Shown here: positions 18,035 to 28,366 of the stretch, one piece after another
How the letters are laid out: every line of letters starts with the position of its first letter
Numbering within the stretch: the stretch's first letter is position 1
NCBI GenBank assembly: GCA_029263725.1
Contig: JAJUFS010000007.1
Span: 1-37,378, forward strand
DNA from: Gammaproteobacteria bacterium
GTDB lineage: Bacteria; Pseudomonadota; Gammaproteobacteria; Natronospirales; JAJUFS01
Direction: 5' to 3'
DNA length: 37,378 nucleotides
Notes under the pieces: model-generated
Seen by the model: the letters and a program-made list of their open reading frames with translations, nothing else
Databases searched by the model: none
What the model was told of the DNA's origin: nothing
Position numbers and translations under genes: made by a program

Positions 18035-18044
18035 TCACTCGCGC
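18025..18044. repeat. 20-bp perfect palindrome at the cysS/folD junction
   Basis: GCGCGAGTGATCACTCGCGC is its own reverse complement and contains both stop codons, one on each strand. It can fold as an 8-bp stem with a GATC loop in either transcript. There is no T tract, so an intrinsic terminator role is doubtful. Confidence 0.8.
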
Positions 18045-18895
18045 TCGGCGTGCTCGCGGGCGGCGTTGAGCGTATTCAGCAGCAGCATGGCGCGGGTCAT
18101 CGGTCCGACCCCGCCCGGCACCGGCGTGATCCACGCGGCCCGTTCGCAGGCCTTCTCGAACTCGATGTCACCCACCAGCGTGCCGTCCGCCTGGCGGTTG
18201 ATGCCGACATCGACGACCGTGGAGCCCGGCTTGATCCACTCGCCCTTCACCAGCCCCGGCTTGCCCACGCCCACGACCAGGATGTCGGCGCGCGAGACAT
18301 GTTCCTCGAGGTCATGGGTGAAGCGGTGGCAGATCGTCACGGTGGCGCCGGCGAGCAGCAGCTCCAGCGCCATCGGCCGGCCGACGATGTTCGAGGCGCC
18401 GACCACGACCGCGTGCCGCCCCTTGAAGGTTTCACCGATGGATTCCAGCAGCCGGATCACGCCGAACGGCGTGCAGGGGCGCAGCTTCGGAATGCGCTGC
18501 GCCAGCCGGCCGACGTTGTAGGGATGGAAACCGTCCACGTCCTTGTCCGGGCGGATGCGCTCCAGTACCGGGACGCTGTCGATATGCTGCGGCAGCGGCA
18601 GCTGCACCAGGATGCCGTCGACTTCCGGGTCGGCGTTCAGCCGGTCGATCAGTGCGTGCAGCTCGGCCTGGGTGATCGAGGCGGGCAGGTCATGGGCAAA
18701 GGAGGTGATGCCCACTTCCTTGCAGTCGCGGCGCTTGTGGCTGACGTAGATTTCCGAGGCCGGGTCGTCGCCGACCAGCACCACCGCCAGTCCCGGCGCG
18801 CGGAAGCCGTGCCGGCTCCGGTCCTCGATCGCCTCGCGGACGCCCTTGCGGATGGAGCTTGCCAGCGCCTTGCCATCGATCAGTTTCGCAGTCAT
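18035..18895 (-). CDS. folD: methylenetetrahydrofolate dehydrogenase/cyclohydrolase
   Basis: FolD interconverts 5,10-methylene-THF and 10-formyl-THF with NADP, feeding purine and formyl-Met synthesis. The 286-residue protein shows the catalytic Lys region [16 protein letters not shown], the LPLPQH segment with its QLPLP signature, DVDGFHP, PCTPFG, and the nucleotide loop [18 protein letters not shown], plus the C-terminal [13 protein letters not shown] at 18895 has AAGGAT upstream. It converges on cysS with no bases between the stops, and diverges from the tRNA cluster. Confidence 0.98.
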   Translation of the reverse strand: MTAKLIDGKALASSIRKGVREAIEDRSRHGFRAPGLAVVLVGDDPASEIYVSHKRRDCKEVGITSFAHDLPASITQAELHALIDRLNADPEVDGILVQLPLPQHIDSVPVLERIRPDKDVDGFHPYNVGRLAQRIPKLRPCTPFGVIRLLESIGETFKGRHAVVVGASNIVGRPMALELLLAGATVTICHRFTHDLEEHVSRADILVVGVGKPGLVKGEWIKPGSTVVDVGINRQADGTLVGDIEFEKACERAAWITPVPGGVGPMTRAMLLLNTLNAAREHAERE

Positions 18896-18932
18896 CGGTC
18901 TATCCTTGCTGCTGCGCGAAGGGAAGCGCGGG

Positions 18933-18941
18933 ATTTTCGCA
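18933..18941 (-). promoter_or_regulatory. possible extended -10 promoter of folD
   Basis: On the minus strand TGCGAAAAT (TGn plus GAAAAT, four of six) is followed by CCCGCGC about 38 bases before the folD ATG. No clear -35 is visible. Confidence 0.35.
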
Positions 18942-18972
18942 TGTGAAATCGATCACTCTCAAGGATGTTGCG

Positions 18973-19001
18973 TTGACCGTCCCATGCGGCGCTCGTATCA
19001 T
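18973..19001 (+). promoter_or_regulatory. sigma70 promoter of the tRNA-Pro/Arg unit
   Basis: TTGACC and TATCAT, each five of six, are 17 bases apart. Transcription would start near 19008, just before tRNA-Pro at 19015. The start region is C-rich, as in stringently controlled stable-RNA promoters. Confidence 0.75.
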
Positions 19002-19014
19002 CCCCCGCTCTGAG

Positions 19015-19091
19015 CGGGGCATAGCGCAGTCTGGTAGCGCATCTGCTTTGGGAGCAGAGGGTCGGGGGTTCGAATCCCTCTGCCCCGACCA
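19015..19091 (+). tRNA. tRNA-Pro (anticodon TGG)
   Basis: 77 bases. Acceptor CGGGGCA pairs with TGCCCCG, then ACCA encoded. The anticodon arm TCTGC-TTTGGGA-GCAGA reads TGG; the T loop GTTCGAATC is standard. First of a five-tRNA cluster between folD and tig. Confidence 0.97.
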
Positions 19092-19127
19092 GTTTCCTGC
19101 CGCGTCAAGGCACAGGGGTCCGGGTTG

Positions 19128-19204
19128 GCGCCCGTAGCTCAATTGGATAGAGCACCGGCCTTCTAAGCCGGGGGTTGCAGGTTCGATCCCTGCCGGGCGC
19201 GCCA
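19128..19204 (+). tRNA. tRNA-Arg (anticodon TCT)
   Basis: 77 bases. Acceptor GCGCCCG pairs with CGGGCGC, then GCCA. Anticodon arm CCGGC-CTTCTAA-GCCGG reads TCT for AGA/AGG codons, which are rare in this GC-rich sequence. 36 bases after tRNA-Pro, probably on the same transcript. Confidence 0.97.
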
Positions 19205-19227
19205 GTCATGTTTCCTCGCCGTTCGTG

Positions 19228-19256
19228 TTGACGCTAAGGGGGTCGCGTGGTCTAAT
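19228..19256 (+). promoter_or_regulatory. sigma70 promoter of the tRNA-His/Lys unit
   Basis: TTGACG and TCTAAT, each five of six, with a 17-base spacer. A GC-rich start region (GCGCCTCGCGAGG) follows. The transcript would carry a ~64-base leader before tRNA-His. Confidence 0.7.
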
Positions 19257-19270
19257 ACCGCGCCTCGCGA

Positions 19271-19302
19271 GGGGTCAGATCGAATCCCGCCGGGCGCCAC
19301 CC
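19271..19302 (+). pseudogene. possible remnant of a tRNA 3' half
   Basis: ATCGAATCCCGCCGGGCGCC followed by ACC resembles the T arm and acceptor end of the upstream tRNA-Arg (TCGATCCCTGCCGGGCGC, then GCCA), with an enlarged T loop and shifted CCA. No matching 5' half is recognisable. It sits in the leader of tRNA-His. It could also be coincidence. Confidence 0.35.
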
Positions 19303-19326
19303 TCGGGTGCGCTGGAGTCTGCCCAT

Positions 19327-19403
19327 GGTGGGCGTAGCTCAGATGGTAGAGCCCCGGATTGTGATTCCGGTTGTCGTGGGTTCGAGTCCCATCGTCCACC
19401 CCA
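19327..19403 (+). tRNA. tRNA-His (anticodon GTG)
   Basis: 77 bases including the genomically encoded G at -1. Acceptor GTGGGCG pairs with CGTCCAC (one G-T), discriminator C, CCA encoded. Anticodon arm CCGGA-TTGTGAT-TCCGG reads GTG. The extra G opposite C73 is the identity mark of tRNA-His. Confidence 0.97.
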
Positions 19404-19453
19404 TATTCGCCATGTTTGGCGGGGACCGGCGCCGCCGGTTCCAGCGGTTCAGC

Positions 19454-19529
<76 letters not shown>

Positions 19530-19535
19530 ATTCGA

Positions 19536-19566
19536 ACGCCCGGCCTGCGCCGGGCGTTTTGCGTTT
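19536..19566 (+). terminator. intrinsic terminator after tRNA-Lys
   Basis: Perfect 9-bp stem ACGCCCGGC / GCCGGGCGT with a CTGC loop and a TTTGCGTTT tail. It ends the tRNA-His/Lys transcript and isolates tRNA-Leu. Confidence 0.88.
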
Positions 19567-19590
19567 CGGACCGGAGGCGGGTTGGCTGTC

Positions 19591-19599
19591 TGCTAGAAT
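19591..19599 (+). promoter_or_regulatory. extended -10 promoter of tRNA-Leu
   Basis: TGCTAGAAT (TGn plus TAGAAT, five of six) followed by CGCGTG lies 17 bases before tRNA-Leu. No terminator separates tRNA-Leu from tig, so this promoter may also serve tig-clpP. Confidence 0.55.
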
Positions 19600-19616
19600 C
19601 GCGTGATTCGTCAGTC

Positions 19617-19701
19617 GCGAAAGTGGCGGAACTGGTAGACGCGCTGGATTTAGGTTCCAGTGGGGCAACCCGTGAGAGTTCGAGTCTCTCCTTTCGCACC
19701 A
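19617..19701 (+). tRNA. tRNA-Leu (anticodon TAG)
   Basis: 85 bases with a long variable arm (TGGGGCAACCCGT). Acceptor GCGAAAG pairs with CTTTCGC, then ACCA. Anticodon arm CTGGA-TTTAGGT-TCCAG reads TAG. Confidence 0.97.
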
Positions 19702-19759
19702 TATTCAACAACTTGCCGCTGCTGCGGTGTTCATTCGAGTCGTTCGAGGAGTTCTCAAG

Positions 19760-21061
19760 ATGCAGGTTTCCGTGGAGGCCACGAAAGGGCTGGAGCGCAA
19801 GATGACGGTTGAGGTGCCGGCCGAGCGCGTCGAAAGCGAGATCGATAGCCGGCTCAGCCGCCTGAGCCGGACCGCCAAGGTCAAGGGCTTCCGGCCTGGC
19901 AAGGTGCCCATGGGCGTCATCCGCCAGCAGTTTGGCCCGCAGGTTCGCGAGGAAGTGGTGCAGGACGTGCTGCGCCAGACCTACGGCGAAGCGCTGCAGC
20001 AGGAAAACCTGCGCCCCGCCGGCGCGCCGGTGCTCGATCCGGTGGAGATGAAGCCGGGCGAGGGCCTGCGTTACACCGCGACCTTCGAGGTCTACCCGGA
20101 AATCGAGCTCAAGAAGACCGAGGGCCTGAAGATCGAGCGCGCCAAGGTGGAAATCGGCGATGCCGACGTGGAGCGCATGATCGACAAGATGCGCCGCCAG
20201 CGCGGCACCTGGGAAGCGGTCGAACGCGCCGCATCCGACGGCGACCGCGTGCTGATCGATTTCGAGGGCAAGCTCAAGGGCGAGGACTTCCCGGGCAACA
20301 AGGACGAGAACGTGCCGGTGGAGCTGGGCGCGGGCCGCATGGTCGAGGATTTCGAGAAGAACCTGAAGGGCGTCAAGGCCGGCGAGGAGAAGACCTTCGA
20401 TGTCAAGTTCCCCAAGGACTACCACGCCGAGGAGCTGAAGGGCCAGAAAGTGAGCTTCAGCGTCAAGGTCCGCGAGGTGCAGGAACTCAGGCTGCCCGAG
20501 CTGGACGACGAGTTCTGCAAGGGTCTGGGCGTCGAGGAAGGCGGCATCGAGCAGCTGCGCAAGGATGTGCGCGAGCACATGGAGCGTGAACTTGCTGCGC
20601 TGCTGCGGCGTCAGAGCAAGGAGAGAGTGCTGGATGCCCTCGTCGAGGCAAATCAGGTGGAATTACCTAAGGCGCTGATCGACGAAGAAATTCACACTAT
20701 GCAGCACGAGATGGCCAACCGAATGGGTATGGGCAAGGATGCGGATCCGCACCAGCTGCCGCGCGAGCTGTTCGAGGAGAACGCCCGCAAGCGGGTGGCG
20801 CTGGGGCTGCTGCTGGGCGAATACATCCGTGCCGAGAAGCTCACGCCCGCGCAGGAGAAGATCGATGCCATCCTGCAGGAAAACGCGGACAATTACCCGG
20901 ATCCGGAAGAAGCCCTGCGTAACCTGCGCGCCAGCGCCCGGGTGATGCAGCAGGTGCAGGCGCTGGCCCTGGAAGAGACGGCGGTGGATCGGCTGCTGGA
21001 AAAGGCGGAGATCACCGAAAAGCCTGCCACTTTCGACGAGGTGATGAACCCGGCAGGGTGA
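19760..21061 (+). CDS. tig: trigger factor
   Basis: Trigger factor binds the ribosome exit tunnel at L23 and shields nascent chains; it also has FKBP-type prolyl isomerase activity. The 433-residue protein has the ribosome-binding domain with the signature VKGFRPGKVPMGVIRQQFG (residues ~45-65), the FKBP domain (~160-245, DRVLIDFEGKLKGEDFPG, ELGAGRMVEDFEKNL) and the long helical C-domain. The track starts at 19727; ATG at 19760 has GAGGAG 7 bases upstream and MQVSVEATKGLERKM is the family N-terminus. It heads tig-clpP-clpX-lon, the classic chaperone-protease block. Confidence 0.98.
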   Translation: MQVSVEATKGLERKMTVEVPAERVESEIDSRLSRLSRTAKVKGFRPGKVPMGVIRQQFGPQVREEVVQDVLRQTYGEALQQENLRPAGAPVLDPVEMKPGEGLRYTATFEVYPEIELKKTEGLKIERAKVEIGDADVERMIDKMRRQRGTWEAVERAASDGDRVLIDFEGKLKGEDFPGNKDENVPVELGAGRMVEDFEKNLKGVKAGEEKTFDVKFPKDYHAEELKGQKVSFSVKVREVQELRLPELDDEFCKGLGVEEGGIEQLRKDVREHMERELAALLRRQSKERVLDALVEANQVELPKALIDEEIHTMQHEMANRMGMGKDADPHQLPRELFEENARKRVALGLLLGEYIRAEKLTPAQEKIDAILQENADNYPDPEEALRNLRASARVMQQVQALALEETAVDRLLEKAEITEKPATFDEVMNPAG

Positions 21062-21091
21062 TTCCTTGGAACAAGCATGAGGGAGAACGAA

Positions 21092-21736
21092 ATGAGTCAG
21101 AATTCAGGCGCACTCGATACCCGGGCGCTCAACCTCGTGCCGATCGTCGTCGAGCAGACGGCGCGCGGCGAGCGCTCCTATGACATCTTCTCCCGCCTGC
21201 TCAAGGAGCGCGTGATCTTCCTGGTCGGTCCGGTCGAGGATCACATGGCCAACCTTATCGTGGCGCAGCTCTTGTTCCTCGAAAGTGAAAATCCGGACAA
21301 GGACATACATCTTTATATCAACTCGCCCGGCGGCTCGGTCACGGCCGGGCTGGCCATCTACGACACCATGCAGTTCATCCGCCCGGACGTGAGCACCATC
21401 TGCGTCGGCCAGGCGGCGAGCATGGGTGCGGTGCTTCTTGCCGCGGGCGCCAAGGGCAAGCGTTATGCGCTGCCGCATTCGCGCGTGATGATCCACCAGC
21501 CGCTGGCCGGCTTCCAGGGCCAGGCCTCGGACATCGACATTCACGCCCGCGAGGTGCTGGCCACCAAGGCGAGGCTCAACGAGATCCTGTCCCGCCATAC
21601 GGGCCAGTCCATCGAGCAGATTGAAAAGGATACGGACAGGGACAAGTTCATGGGGGGCGAAGAATCCGTGGCCTACGGGCTCATTGATGCCGTGCTCACC
21701 CACCGCAAGGCAGCGGCGGGTGGCGGGGCGGGCTGA
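21092..21736 (+). CDS. clpP: ATP-dependent Clp protease proteolytic subunit
   Basis: ClpP forms the tetradecameric serine-protease chamber that works with ClpX or ClpA. From the ATG at 21092 the 214-residue product has the triad Ser110 (GQAASMGA), His135 (MIHQPL) and Asp184 (TDRDKF). The N-terminal segment before LVPIVVEQ fits a short self-cleaved propeptide as in Escherichia coli. The ORF track uses 21077; I prefer 21092 because GAGGGAG is well placed before it. The gene is 30 bases after tig with no terminator. Confidence 0.97.
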   Translation: MSQNSGALDTRALNLVPIVVEQTARGERSYDIFSRLLKERVIFLVGPVEDHMANLIVAQLLFLESENPDKDIHLYINSPGGSVTAGLAIYDTMQFIRPDVSTICVGQAASMGAVLLAAGAKGKRYALPHSRVMIHQPLAGFQGQASDIDIHAREVLATKARLNEILSRHTGQSIEQIEKDTDRDKFMGGEESVAYGLIDAVLTHRKAAAGGGAG

Positions 21737-21755
21737 TTTTTGCCCGGTTTCGGAT

Positions 21756-21784
21756 TTTGCAGCACCCGAACCTCATGATATACA
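21756..21784 (+). promoter_or_regulatory. possible sigma70 promoter of clpX
   Basis: TTTGCA (four of six) and TATACA preceded by TGA (extended -10) are 17 bases apart, about 40 bases before the clpX ATG. This may give clpX its own transcription besides read-through from clpP. Confidence 0.45.
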
Positions 21785-21824
21785 TGGCTTGAGCGCGGTG
21801 CTCAGGTCCAGCTGAAGGTGAACC

Positions 21825-23114
21825 ATGACTGACGAGACCCGCGGCGGTAACGAAGACGGCGGCAAGCTGCTGTACTGCTCGTTCTGCGGCAAAAGCCAGC
21901 ACGAAGTTCGCAAGCTCATTGCAGGCCCGTCGGTGTTCGTCTGCGACGAGTGCGTGGAACTGTGCAACGACATCATCCGCGAGGAGATGGCTGAACAGGC
22001 CGAGCACGCGCACAGCAAGCTTCCCAGGCCGCAGGAAATCAAGTCCGTCCTGGACCAGTACGTCATCGGGCAGGAACGCGCCAAGAAGGTGCTTTCCGTT
22101 GCCGTGTACAACCATTACAAGCGGCTCGAGGCGCGCAACGCGCGCGAGCGCGATGACGTCGAGCTTTCCAAGTCCAACATCCTGCTGATCGGACCGACGG
22201 GCTCGGGCAAGACGCTGCTGGCAGAGACGCTGGCGCGCCTGCTCAACGTGCCGTTCACCATCGCCGATGCCACCACGCTGACCGAAGCCGGTTACGTGGG
22301 CGAGGATGTCGAGAACATCATCCAGAAGCTGCTGCAGAAGTGCGACTACGATGTCGAGAAGGCGCAGACCGGTATCGTCTACATTGACGAGATCGACAAG
22401 ATCTCGCGCAAGTCCGACAACCCGTCGATCACACGCGATGTTTCGGGCGAAGGCGTGCAGCAGGCTCTTCTGAAGCTGATCGAGGGAACCATCGCCTCGG
22501 TTCCGCCACAGGGCGGCCGCAAGCATCCTCAGCAGGAATTCCTGCAGGTGGACACGCGCAACATCCTGTTCATCTGCGGCGGCGCCTTCGCCGGCCTCGA
22601 AAAGATCATTCGCGACCGCTCGGTGAAGAGCGGCATCGGTTTCGTCGCCGACGTGAAGTCGCGCGAGACCGGCCGCAACGTCGGTGAAACCCTTGCCGAT
22701 GTCGAGCCGGAAGATCTGATCAAGTTCGGCCTCATCCCCGAGTTCGTCGGCCGCCTCCCAGTGGTCGCCACGCTCGAGGAGCTGGACGAGGATGCGCTGA
22801 TCCGCATCCTCACCGAGCCGAAGAACGCCGTCATCAAGCAATACAAGAAGCTGTTTGAAATGGAAGGCGTCGACCTCGACATCCGCGAGGATGGACTGAG
22901 AGCGATCGCCCGCAAGGCCATGGAGCGCAAGACCGGTGCGCGCGGCCTGCGGACCATCATGGAACATGTGCTGCTCGACACCATGTACGACCTGCCGTCG
23001 ATGGAAAGCGCTGAGAAGGTCGTGGTGGACGAGAGCGTCATCAACGGCGAAGCGCCGCCATTCGTCATCTACGCCAACGGCGATCACGTTCGCGCGGCAT
23101 CGTCCGACGACTGA
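21825..23114 (+). CDS. clpX: Clp protease ATP-binding subunit ClpX
   Basis: ClpX is the hexameric AAA+ unfoldase that feeds tagged substrates to ClpP. The 429-residue protein begins with the zinc-binding domain (Cys18, Cys21, Cys40, Cys43; CSFCGKS...CDECVELC). Next come Walker A ([11 protein letters not shown]), the pore loop GYVGED, Walker B ([10 protein letters not shown]), the IGF loop for ClpP docking (SGIGFVAD) and sensor residues near KTGARGLR. All hallmarks are intact. It follows clpP after 88 bases. Confidence 0.99.
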   Translation: MTDETRGGNEDGGKLLYCSFCGKSQHEVRKLIAGPSVFVCDECVELCNDIIREEMAEQAEHAHSKLPRPQEIKSVLDQYVIGQERAKKVLSVAVYNHYKRLEARNARERDDVELSKSNILLIGPTGSGKTLLAETLARLLNVPFTIADATTLTEAGYVGEDVENIIQKLLQKCDYDVEKAQTGIVYIDEIDKISRKSDNPSITRDVSGEGVQQALLKLIEGTIASVPPQGGRKHPQQEFLQVDTRNILFICGGAFAGLEKIIRDRSVKSGIGFVADVKSRETGRNVGETLADVEPEDLIKFGLIPEFVGRLPVVATLEELDEDALIRILTEPKNAVIKQYKKLFEMEGVDLDIREDGLRAIARKAMERKTGARGLRTIMEHVLLDTMYDLPSMESAEKVVVDESVINGEAPPFVIYANGDHVRAASSDD

Positions 23115-23130
23115 CTGACCGGGCGGCGCG

Positions 23131-23159
23131 CTTGAAAGGCGAGGGGTCGTCCCCCATTA
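23131..23159 (+). promoter_or_regulatory. lon: sigma32 heat-shock promoter of lon
   Basis: CTTGAAA, a 14-base spacer, then CCCCATTA closely match the RpoH consensus (CTTGAAA, 13-17 bases, CCCCATnT). It lies about 70 bases before the lon start. The spacer and -10 also contain GGGGTCGTCCCC, which could fold as a small hairpin. Confidence 0.85.
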
Positions 23160-23229
23160 CGCCCAGCGTGCCGCCGTTTCTTTCTCGAATCCGGGTCAAA
23201 CCGGATGAACGCCGAACCCGAGGTTTCCT

Positions 23230-25665
<2,436 letters not shown>

Positions 25666-25670
25666 TTCTG

Positions 25671-25700
25671 TTGACACATGTTTTTGGCGACTGGTATAAA
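25671..25700 (+). promoter_or_regulatory. hupB: strong sigma70 promoter of hupB
   Basis: TTGACA (six of six) and TATAAA (five of six, with TG one base before) are 18 bases apart. A GC-rich start region (ACGGCGC) follows. The leader to hupB is about 170 bases and contains two adjacent hairpins. Confidence 0.85.
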
Positions 25701-25810
25701 ACGGCGCAACGCGAACGACAGAATGCCCCGAACGGATACCGGTCTTACGCCTCCAGCGGTTTCACTCCTCTCGCTACTGCAACTCTAGCTGCGACAGGTG
25801 TTTGTTGATC

Positions 25811-25847
25811 GGCCAGGATTGGCCGGCGAGGCTCCGGAATGTTCCGG
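25811..25847 (+). promoter_or_regulatory. paired hairpins in the hupB leader
   Basis: GGCCA-GGAT-TGGCC (25811-25824) and CCGGAA-TG-TTCCGG (25834-25847) are two close inverted repeats in the 5' leader, 32 bases before the ATG. The role is unknown; the remaining leader (25707-25810) shows nothing I recognise. Confidence 0.45.
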
Positions 25848-25879
25848 GAACAGAAATCCACCTCAGGGGGATCATCAAG

Positions 25880-26152
25880 ATGAACAAGGCAGAACTCATT
25901 GAAGCGGTAGCGGCCAGCGCCGATCTTTCCAGAGCGGACGCGACGAAGGCTGTTGAAGCCGTTCTCGCTACCGTCACCGATGCGCTCAAGAAGGGCGACC
26001 AGGTGACGCTGGTCGGTTTCGGAACGTTCCTCGTCAAGGAGCGTGCAGCGCGCACCGGTCGCAACCCGCAGACGGGTCAGACCATTCAGATCGCCGCCAG
26101 CAAGGTTCCTGGATTTAAGGCTGGCAAAGCGCTCAAGGACGCTGTAAACTAG
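25880..26152 (+). CDS. hupB: DNA-binding protein HU-beta
   Basis: HU is the small basic nucleoid protein that bends DNA. The 90-residue product has the full family pattern: [11 protein letters not shown], the helix-turn [27 protein letters not shown], the DNA-inserting arm tip [10 protein letters not shown] and the C-terminal [16 protein letters not shown]. The ORF track starts at 25802 inside the leader; ATG at 25880 is the family start with CAGGGGGAT upstream. It lies after lon as in most proteobacteria and is followed within 14 bases by tRNA-Val, so it appears to share a transcript with two tRNAs. Confidence 0.98.
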   Translation: MNKAELIEAVAASADLSRADATKAVEAVLATVTDALKKGDQVTLVGFGTFLVKERAARTGRNPQTGQTIQIAASKVPGFKAGKALKDAVN

Positions 26153-26166
26153 CGCGCTCCTTGAGG

Positions 26167-26242
26167 GGGTGCTTAGCTCAGCTGGGAGAGCATCGCCCTT
26201 ACAAGGCGAGGGTCGCAGGTTCGATCCCTGCAGCACCCACCA
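26167..26242 (+). tRNA. tRNA-Val (anticodon TAC)
   Basis: 76 bases. Acceptor GGGTGCT pairs with AGCACCC, then ACCA. Anticodon arm TCGCC-CTTACAA-GGCGA reads TAC. It begins 14 bases after the hupB stop. Confidence 0.97.
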
Positions 26243-26249
26243 ACGACGC

Positions 26250-26326
26250 GGAGTGGTAGTTCAGCTGGTTAGAATACCGGCCTGTCACGCCGGGGGTCGC
26301 GGGTTCGAGTCCCGTCCACTCCGCCA
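26250..26326 (+). tRNA. tRNA-Asp (anticodon GTC)
   Basis: 77 bases. Acceptor GGAGTGG pairs with CCACTCC, then GCCA. Anticodon arm CCGGC-CTGTCAC-GCCGG reads GTC. Seven bases after tRNA-Val. Confidence 0.97.
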
Positions 26327-26340
26327 CTTATACGACAGCG

Positions 26341-26374
26341 AAAGGGCGCCCCGGAAAGGGCGCCCTTTTGTTTT
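26341..26374 (+). terminator. intrinsic terminator after tRNA-Asp
   Basis: AAAGGGCGCC and GGCGCCCTTT form a 10-bp stem with an 8-base loop, running into TTGTTTT. It closes the hupB-tRNA-Val-tRNA-Asp unit. Confidence 0.88.
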
Positions 26375-26428
26375 GGGCCGCATCAAGGCGGTCAGCTTTC
26401 TGACGTCGAAGCCAGGACGGAAAAAACA

Positions 26429-28321
26429 ATGCTGCAACGTATCAGAGAAAACGTTAAAGGGTGGGGCGCTTGGGTCATCGTTCTCTTCCTCTGCGTGCCC
26501 TTCGCCTTCTGGGGCATCAACCAGTATTTTGATCCCGTCGCCGACAATGCCGTCGCGGCCGTGAACGGCGAGCAGATTTCGTCCTTCCAGCTCGACCAGG
26601 CTTTCCAGCAGCGTTACCAGCAGATCCTGCAGATGTTCGGTGATGATCTGCCCGCCGGGTTGATCAACGAACAGGCGCTTCGTCGTGAAGAGCTGAACCG
26701 CCTGATCATGCAGGAGCTGCTGCGCCAGCGGACCCGCGAACTCAACCTGCGCGCCAGCGACCAGCAGCTGCGCGACGCCATTCGCGCCATCCCCGCGTTC
26801 CAGCAGAATGGACAGTTCTCGGCCGAGCTTTACCGGCAGGCGCTGCTGCGCGCCGGCCACACGCCGGCCAGCTTCGAGAACCTGATGCGCCGTGACATCG
26901 CCCTCAGCCAGTTGCAGGAAGGCATCGCCGCGAGCGCCTTTGCCACGCCGTTGCAGACGGCCATGGCGGTCGCGCTGGAAAACCAGGGACGCCGCCATGC
27001 CGCGGTCGTCGTGGCAGATGAGCCGTTCCGTGCACAGGTGGAGCTTTCCCAGGAAGAGCTGCAGGCCTACTACGAGCAGAACCAGGATAACTACGTGACC
27101 GAGGAGACGGTCGACCTCGCATACGTCCAGCTTGATCTCGAGCGCTTCGCGAGCGAGATCGAGATCGACGAAGCGGAGTTGCGTTCCCTCTATGAGCAGC
27201 GCAGCGCGGACTCGGCGGCGCAGGAAGAGCGCGTGGTGCGCCACATCCTCATCGAAGGATCGGATGACGCCGCCCGTGCCCGTGCCGAGGAAGCCCTGCG
27301 GCGCGTACAGGCGGGCGAAGACTTCGCCGCGGTGGCCAGCGAGATGTCGGACGACGCCGCCAGTGCGGCGGAGGGCGGCAGCCTGGGCGCCATCCAGCGT
27401 GGCATGCTGACAGGCGCGTTCGAGGATGCGCTGTTCGCCATGAACGAGGGCGAGGTTCGTGGCCCGGTGCAGACGGACTTCGGTTTCCACGTTCTCAAGC
27501 TCGACGAGATCCGCAGCCTCGGCGTCGAGAGTTTCGAAAGCGTGCGCGAGGAGCTTGCCGACGAGCTGCGCCGGCAGCGCGCCCGCGAACGCTTCGACCA
27601 GGCGGTGACGCAGCTGGCCGATGCCACCTTCCGCGAGGATGGCAGCCTGCAGCCTGCGGCCGATGAACTCGGCATCGAGGTCCACGAGATCGAAAATGTG
27701 ACCCGCCGCGGCGGCGAAGGCCTCGCGCAGAATCCGGACGTGCGTTCCGCCGCGTTCAGCGAGACCGTGCTCGGCGAAGGACGCAACAGCGATCCGATCT
27801 ACATCGGCGACAGCGTCGTGGTGATTCGCGTCGTCGGTCACCAGCCGGCCGAGCCGAAGCCGTTTGAAACGGTCGAGGCCGAGATCCGGGACCGCCTAAC
27901 GACTGAACGCGCACGTGAACTTGCACTGCAGAAGGCCAACGCGGTGCTCGAGCGGGCGCGCAATGGCGAGTCGCTTGCGGATATCGCGCAGGCGGAGAAG
28001 CTGATCTACCGCGACGAGAGCGTGACCTATCGCCAGACGCCGGACATTGGTCCTGCCTATGCCGAGGCGCTGTTTGCCGCGGAATATCCGCTGGAAGGAC
28101 CGGTCTTCGACGTGACCGCGGTCGAGAACAACGATTTCGTCGTGTTCCGCCTCAATGAAGTCATTCCGGGCCGCATGAACGAGATCGCGCCGCGCGAGCG
28201 GCAGAACCGCCGTCGCCAGCTCAGTGACCAGCACGGCAATGAGTCGATCACGGCGTACCTGGGCGAGATGCGCGCGAACGCCGATGTCGTCGTCAAGGAT
28301 GAGCGCTCGCTGTCCGAGTAA
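26429..28321 (+). CDS. ppiD: periplasmic folding chaperone PpiD
   Basis: PpiD is anchored in the inner membrane near the Sec translocon and assists outer-membrane and periplasmic protein folding. The 630-residue protein has a short N-terminal tail (MLQRIRENVKGWGAWV), one membrane helix (~12-30, the family's WVIVLFLCVPFAFWGI), a SurA-like chaperone domain (NGEQISSFQLDQAFQQ...), and a parvulin domain at ~265-362 (VVRHILIEG...GGSLGAIQRGMLTGAFEDALF...FGFHVLKLDEI). A second, degenerate parvulin-like region follows. Length and position after hupB match Pseudomonas and E. coli. Confidence 0.96.
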   Translation: MLQRIRENVKGWGAWVIVLFLCVPFAFWGINQYFDPVADNAVAAVNGEQISSFQLDQAFQQRYQQILQMFGDDLPAGLINEQALRREELNRLIMQELLRQRTRELNLRASDQQLRDAIRAIPAFQQNGQFSAELYRQALLRAGHTPASFENLMRRDIALSQLQEGIAASAFATPLQTAMAVALENQGRRHAAVVVADEPFRAQVELSQEELQAYYEQNQDNYVTEETVDLAYVQLDLERFASEIEIDEAELRSLYEQRSADSAAQEERVVRHILIEGSDDAARARAEEALRRVQAGEDFAAVASEMSDDAASAAEGGSLGAIQRGMLTGAFEDALFAMNEGEVRGPVQTDFGFHVLKLDEIRSLGVESFESVREELADELRRQRARERFDQAVTQLADATFREDGSLQPAADELGIEVHEIENVTRRGGEGLAQNPDVRSAAFSETVLGEGRNSDPIYIGDSVVVIRVVGHQPAEPKPFETVEAEIRDRLTTERARELALQKANAVLERARNGESLADIAQAEKLIYRDESVTYRQTPDIGPAYAEALFAAEYPLEGPVFDVTAVENNDFVVFRLNEVIPGRMNEIAPRERQNRRRQLSDQHGNESITAYLGEMRANADVVVKDERSLSE

Positions 28322-28329
28322 AACTCGAA

Positions 28330-28349
28330 GGCTGCATTCCGGTGCAGCC
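28330..28349 (+). other. small hairpin between ppiD and the symporter gene
   Basis: GGCTGCA-TTCCGG-TGCAGCC forms a 7-bp stem with no T tract, directly before GGGGGAGG, the ribosome site of the next gene. It may be an attenuating or mRNA-stabilising hairpin; no function is proven. Confidence 0.4.
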
Positions 28350-28366
28350 GGGGGAGGAAGACGACG

